Shown: piece after piece, positions 21,794 to 25,598 of the stretch
Position numbering within the stretch: the stretch's first letter is position 1
Layout: the number at the start of each line of letters is the position of its first letter
IMG/VR virus record: IMGVR_UViG_3300037264_008982
Coordinates: 1 to 25,598 of that record
Source of the DNA: a virus
Length of the DNA: 25,598 bases
Reading direction: 5' to 3' (one strand)
Notes under the pieces: generated by a model
What the model was told of the DNA's origin: nothing
Seen by the model: only the letters and a program-made list of their open reading frames with translations
Database searches by the model: none
Made by a program: the position numbers and the translations under genes

Positions 21794-24700
21794 CTTCCGC
21801 GACGAGTTGCGGGACCGGACCGGAGGGCCGTCGGATGCTGAGCTGCAGAATCCGGTCCAGTACTACCAGCTTCGTCAGCAGCGGGAGTCTGAGCGGCTCG
21901 ACAAGGGTCCGGAGCGGCCGTTCTATGCCCTGGCCACGCTGCTGTTGGCCGGTGTCGGAGGCTGGGCGGCGGTCCGGCACTTCCCCAAGGGGCGACTGGC
22001 AGGTCTGACAGGAGAGATCCGGGACTTCTTCCAGAACCCCGGACGCTTCGGCATCTCCGACAAGGTGCTTCCGAAGCTCCACCGGGCGCTCGACTCGGTC
22101 ACGGATGTGGTGGCACAGCAGCCTTGGGCCCACGTGCACAAGGACAACTTCGGGCAGTTCCTGGGGAGCAGCCGAGCCGCGACGGATCCCGAGGTCAATC
22201 GAGCCCTCCGGATCCTGGCCGACGTCGCGGAGAAGAACCCGGACAACTTCGGGCACGTCCTCTCAGCACAACGGACGGCGGCGACCAAGTACCTCCGGCC
22301 GATCCCCCAGGACACATCCGGCCTCCGGAGCCTGACGCTCGGCGATCTGTTCAACCCCACAGGTGGCTGGAAGACCGAGACCTTCGGCACCATGCCGGAG
22401 AACTTCCAGAACCTCCACCGCACGATCCAACGGTTCGCTTCGATTCCAGGGATCCGGGGGTCGAGTGCCGACCTGCTCCACCAGGTGCAGGTGGATTCGG
22501 GCGTCTACCTGCGTCGGTCGTCGGCCGGGGCAGTGGACCTGGTCAACCTCCGCCACCTCTCGCCGTCGCAGTGGATTCGACGCATCGGGGAGAAGGCCTC
22601 GGCCGCCCGCATGTTGCCGATGCGGGAGCAGCTCCGCACCGGCGCGGTCGGGGCTCGGCTCGCGGACTGGGCGATGCAGCTCATGGTGCCCACCGAGCTG
22701 TTCAGCCCGGGTCCGGGTCTGGCCCATGTCGGTCCCGAGGCCATTCGTGCGGCCCTTCCTGGGGTGGCCCGTCACGAGGTGGCTGGTGGGGTCTATCTCG
22801 GGGGCCAGGTCTTGCCGCTCTACCGTGGGGGATTGCTCGGCCAGCCCCTTGAGGGTCGCTACATCCTGGGGCGTCAGACCTCGGCGATGGGAGCGGCCGG
22901 GCGGATGCGGTTCCGAGAGATGGGCGAGCGCCGGGCGATGGAGCGGGCGGCGCACGGACCTCTGTCGACAAGTCCGGTTGGGCGAACGGCGAAGTACCTA
23001 GCCGACCACAAGATCGATCCCCAGTCGTTCCGGGGCCTCGCGGTGCGGTTCGGCGATGTCCTGGGTCTCGGCCCGCAGTTCTCGGTGGAAGAGGGGCTGC
23101 AGCAAGCCCAGGCACGCGCGAAGGCCCAAGGACTCGATTGGGCGGAGTCGGCGCTCGAGAACCCGGAATCTCTGCCCAAGCGGATCTGGCAGTGGACGAC
23201 CTCTCCGAACCCCATCGGGAAGATGCGGGAGGCACTCAAGACTGCGGCGAATGCGATCCCCGGCCGAAAGCATCTCGAGGGGCAGTACTTCGTTGCGCGA
23301 CCCGGACAAGCGGTCTCGGACTGGGGGAACTACCTCGTCGGACGTGTGGGGCGGCTCCTCGAGGAGACTACCCGGAACGTCACGGGGACCGCGGTCGGGA
23401 TTCGTCCTGGCCTGACCCCGCTGGGCTCGCTGGGACGGTGGGTGGGGGTCGGAGCTGCCGCGTGGGCCGGGTTCAAGGGGCTCCAGTACGTCGACTACCA
23501 CACGCGGAACTTGATCGGGACCGGGCCGCTGACGTTGCCGGTCCAGGCTTACACCCAGCTCCGCGTGGCCCAGCAGGCCGCGTTTGCCGGTCTCGGGATC
23601 CAGCAGTCAGCCGACTACCTCGAGAACCTGGCGCCGGGGCTGGTCAACAGCCCACTCTCTCGCGTGGCACGAGCAGCGGCCGTGACCCGGATGGCCTCGG
23701 GGATCGCGCCCTTCGGAGGCACGTTCGGGGCGGGGCTGGCGAGTCGGATCAACCTGCCCGGTCGGTTCGGACGGCTGGGGACGGCCGCGGCGGTCGGGTT
23801 GGGCCTGACCCAGCTCACCGACATCGGCCAGTCTCCGGCGAACCTGGCCGCGGTCTATCGAGGTGACGTCGATGTGCCAGTGCGCGAGGCCCGGTGGTGG
23901 GCCATGGGGACCCAGCCCTACACCGGGGGCCGGATTCTCTACACCCGGCCGCACCTGATCGCGAGCTACCTCAGTCGGGCCGAGACGATCGGGCGGTACG
24001 GATCGGAAGCCGAAGCCTGGAAGAACTCCCTCTTCCCGACCGTGGAGAGTTGGGGTGGACTCCGGCCGCTTCTCGATCCGTACCGGGTCGAACGTCAGAA
24101 CTACCTGAAGCGGCCCTATCCACTCACGGCGCCGATGTTCGAGGAGGTGCCGTTCGTCGGCCCGGCGTTGGCCGCCACGGTCGGGGCGCTGATCAAGCCG
24201 GTCCAGCGGTGGCATGGAGCCTACTGGCAGGGGAACCAACTCCAGGAAGGGTATCCCCAGCTCGCTCCGGCGGGGGCAGCCGAGGCGTTGGGGTATCCGA
24301 GTCTGTCGGGTCTGCCTCGGCGGACGGCGGGAGACCCCACACGTCCGATCGAGGTCCTGGGGAAGCAGATCGACGTCATCCGGGACTTCCTCGGGATGCC
24401 GGGCTTCCTGCTCGGGGCGATCAAGAAGCAGTTCACCGGGGAAGACGACTTCAACGTCGCCAACCGCCAGATCGCCACGGCAGGCCGGATCACCTCGGCC
24501 GAGCGGCAGTACTACGACTGGCAGCTGGGCGGCCTGATGGGCACGACCGAGCTCTTCCGGCGGTTCTTGCCGCATCGGAAGCGTCAGGTCGAACTGGTCA
24601 ACCCGATTCCGAACCTCGCCCCGAACTGGTTGCCGGGCAGCTTCTCGGCCTTCGCGCAAGATCGTCCGGCCCGCGTCGATCTCCACCGTGGGGATCCCTA

Positions 24701-25598
24701 CGCGACGATTCCCCAGGGGGAGCTCCGGCTCCCCGGACTGGGGTACGAGGCGCTCCACCGGCTGCACTCCGGGATTCCGGGAGTCTACGACGCCTACGAC
24801 CGCTGGAAGATCCTGCGGGACGTGGCTCCCACAAGCCAGGCGTTCCGGCACTACGACGCCATCGTGCGAGGCTGGGCGGCCGGATCCGCGATCTCGAATC
24901 GGTCGGGTGGCAAGTGGATGGAGGACAGCTACGGACGCCTTCGGGGTGTCGTCCGAGCTGCGGTCGATGGCGACACGATCACGGTCGACGTCAACGGGCG
25001 CTTGGTCAACGTCCGCATCGCCGGAGGAAATACGCCCGAGGTGGCGCACACCCGGTTCGAAGCGAGCTTCCCAGAATCCCTTGCTGGAGCGATCGCTAAA
25101 CAGCGGCTCGAGAACCACGCGATTGGTCGGTCCGTAGAGATCGCCGTCACGGGGATCAACCCGGGAGACACGAAGTACGGTCAGCGACTCGTCGGGCGAG
25201 TGGTCACGGGTGGGTGGGGTGGACGAGATGTCTCGGCCGAGTTGGAAGCGGCGTACCCGGCCTACAACCTGACTCCGGGACAACAGGCACGGGTTTGGAG
25301 CACCCGACGGGATCTCGAGCGCCGGTTCCAACCGTACCCCTTCACCGAGCGCATCTTCCAGGATCCTACGGCCCAGGTCCCTCGGAACATGCGGGACCTT
25401 ACGACGCGTTCGATCACGGGAATCAACACGGCGATCAAGCAACAGGGCGAGTTCACGCTCCCGGAGAAGCTCATCGGTCGAGCCTGGGAGTCGGTCTCGC
25501 ACCTCACGTTGCCGGGGCCGCTCAACTGGCCGGTCAACAAGCTCTTCGCGCAACGGGATCCGCTCGAGGTCTACCGGATGCAGACCCAGGGCGGCCTC
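21786..25598 (+). CDS. Giant virion protein with an embedded staphylococcal-nuclease-like domain (3' truncated)
   Basis: The frame starts at GTG 21786, overlapping the previous stop by 8 bp, and stays open to the end of the window: 1271 codons with no stop. Hydrophobic segments lie at 46-64 (FYALATLLLAGVGGWAAVR), about 545-567 and about 661-680. Long Gly/Arg-rich and Pro-rich stretches alternate between them. Residues about 1050-1165 resemble a staphylococcal nuclease (SNase) fold: VRAAVDGDTITVDVNGR (D1061, D1063), VRIAGGNTPEVAH (R1077, N1082, E1085) and KYGQRLVGRVV (1130-1140). In the classic enzyme the corresponding positions are Asp (VDTPE) and Arg (YGR), so two key positions look changed. 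After chaperones one expects a tape measure; this could be that, or a virion-ejected protein. It is not a typical coiled-coil tape measure. Confidence 0.85.
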   Translation, partial: MANFRDELRDRTGGPSDAELQNPVQYYQLRQQRESERLDKGPERPFYALATLLLAGVGGWAAVRHFPKGRLAGLTGEIRDFFQNPGRFGISDKVLPKLHRALDSVTDVVAQQPWAHVHKDNFGQFLGSSRAATDPEVNRALRILADVAEKNPDNFGHVLSAQRTAATKYLRPIPQDTSGLRSLTLGDLFNPTGGWKTETFGTMPENFQNLHRTIQRFASIPGIRGSSADLLHQVQVDSGVYLRRSSAGAVDLVNLRHLSPSQWIRRIGEKASAARMLPMREQLRTGAVGARLADWAMQLMVPTELFSPGPGLAHVGPEAIRAALPGVARHEVAGGVYLGGQVLPLYRGGLLGQPLEGRYILGRQTSAMGAAGRMRFREMGERRAMERAAHGPLSTSPVGRTAKYLADHKIDPQSFRGLAVRFGDVLGLGPQFSVEEGLQQAQARAKAQGLDWAESALENPESLPKRIWQWTTSPNPIGKMREALKTAANAIPGRKHLEGQYFVARPGQAVSDWGNYLVGRVGRLLEETTRNVTGTAVGIRPGLTPLGSLGRWVGVGAAAWAGFKGLQYVDYHTRNLIGTGPLTLPVQAYTQLRVAQQAAFAGLGIQQSADYLENLAPGLVNSPLSRVARAAAVTRMASGIAPFGGTFGAGLASRINLPGRFGRLGTAAAVGLGLTQLTDIGQSPANLAAVYRGDVDVPVREARWWAMGTQPYTGGRILYTRPHLIASYLSRAETIGRYGSEAEAWKNSLFPTVESWGGLRPLLDPYRVERQNYLKRPYPLTAPMFEEVPFVGPALAATVGALIKPVQRWHGAYWQGNQLQEGYPQLAPAGAAEALGYPSLSGLPRRTAGDPTRPIEVLGKQIDVIRDFLGMPGFLLGAIKKQFTGEDDFNVANRQIATAGRITSAERQYYDWQLGGLMGTTELFRRFLPHRKRQVELVNPIPNLAPNWLPGSFSAFAQDRPARVDLHRGDPYATIPQGELRLPGLGYEALHRLHSGIPGVYDAYDRWKILRDVAPTSQAFRHYDAIVRGWAAGSAISNRSGGKWMEDSYGRLRGVVRAAVDGDTITVDVNGRLVNVRIAGGNTPEVAHTRFEASFPESLAGAIAKQRLENHAIGRSVEIAVTGINPGDTKYGQRLVGRVVTGGWGGRDVSAELEAAYPAYNLTPGQQARVWSTRRDLERRFQPYPFTERIFQDPTAQVPRNMRDLTTRSITGINTAIKQQGEFTLPEKLIGRAWESVSHLTLPGPLNWPVNKLFAQRDPLEVYRMQTQGGL

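Noticed and set aside
1-25598. CRISPR array, insertion sequence, integrase or attachment site
   Set aside because: No regularly spaced repeats, no transposase or recombinase motifs and no paired flanking repeats were seen.

Overview
The window reads as the head-and-tail morphogenesis region of a tailed, contractile (myovirus-type) bacteriophage or prophage with a GC-rich genome. Every convincing gene is on the + strand. Genes are packed with 1-8 bp overlaps or gaps of a few bases, and GTG or TTG starts are common. There is no integrase, repressor, tRNA, host housekeeping gene or lysis gene, so the host cannot be named and free phage cannot be told from prophage. GC-rich codon use is even throughout and suggests a GC-rich host.

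Layout: (1) 1-1942: three small proteins, two of them rich in glycine-zipper hydrophobic segments, probably virion or injection components; the first runs off the left edge. (2) 1939-3732: large terminase with ATPase and nuclease motifs. (3) 3734-5593: a 619-residue helical protein of unknown role. (4) 5586-8069: portal protein with an apparent MuF-like C-terminal extension. (5) 8038-8253: small basic protein. (6) 8256-10448: prohead protease fused to scaffold, with a strong internal ribosome-binding site at 9141 that would let the scaffold be made alone. (7) 10479-12629: probable head decoration protein and HK97-fold major capsid protein. (8) 12651-16531: neck and connector block, including a protein with two Ig-like domains, a small DUF5659-like protein, a zinc-knuckle protein and a tail-terminator-like protein. 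(9) 16546-18667: tail sheath and tail tube, followed by a strong terminator hairpin. (10) 18734-20430: two more proteins that look like diverged tail-tube paralogues. (11) 20449-21793: two tandem, mutually similar proteins in the tail assembly chaperone position. (12) 21786-25598: a giant open frame (at least 1271 residues, no stop in the window) carrying a staphylococcal-nuclease-like domain with substituted catalytic positions.

The genes cover packaging (terminase, portal), procapsid assembly and maturation (protease/scaffold, decoration, capsid), head closure (neck proteins) and tail building (sheath, tube and tube-like proteins, chaperones). The capsid and sheath-tube groups are each preceded by a TATACT-centred promoter-like sequence inside the upstream gene and followed by stable hairpins. 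This suggests separately boosted transcription of the highest-copy virion proteins. The items most worth a second look are the nested scaffold start, the three tube-like genes in a row, the tandem chaperone-like pair, the portal-MuF fusion and the giant protein with the altered nuclease domain.
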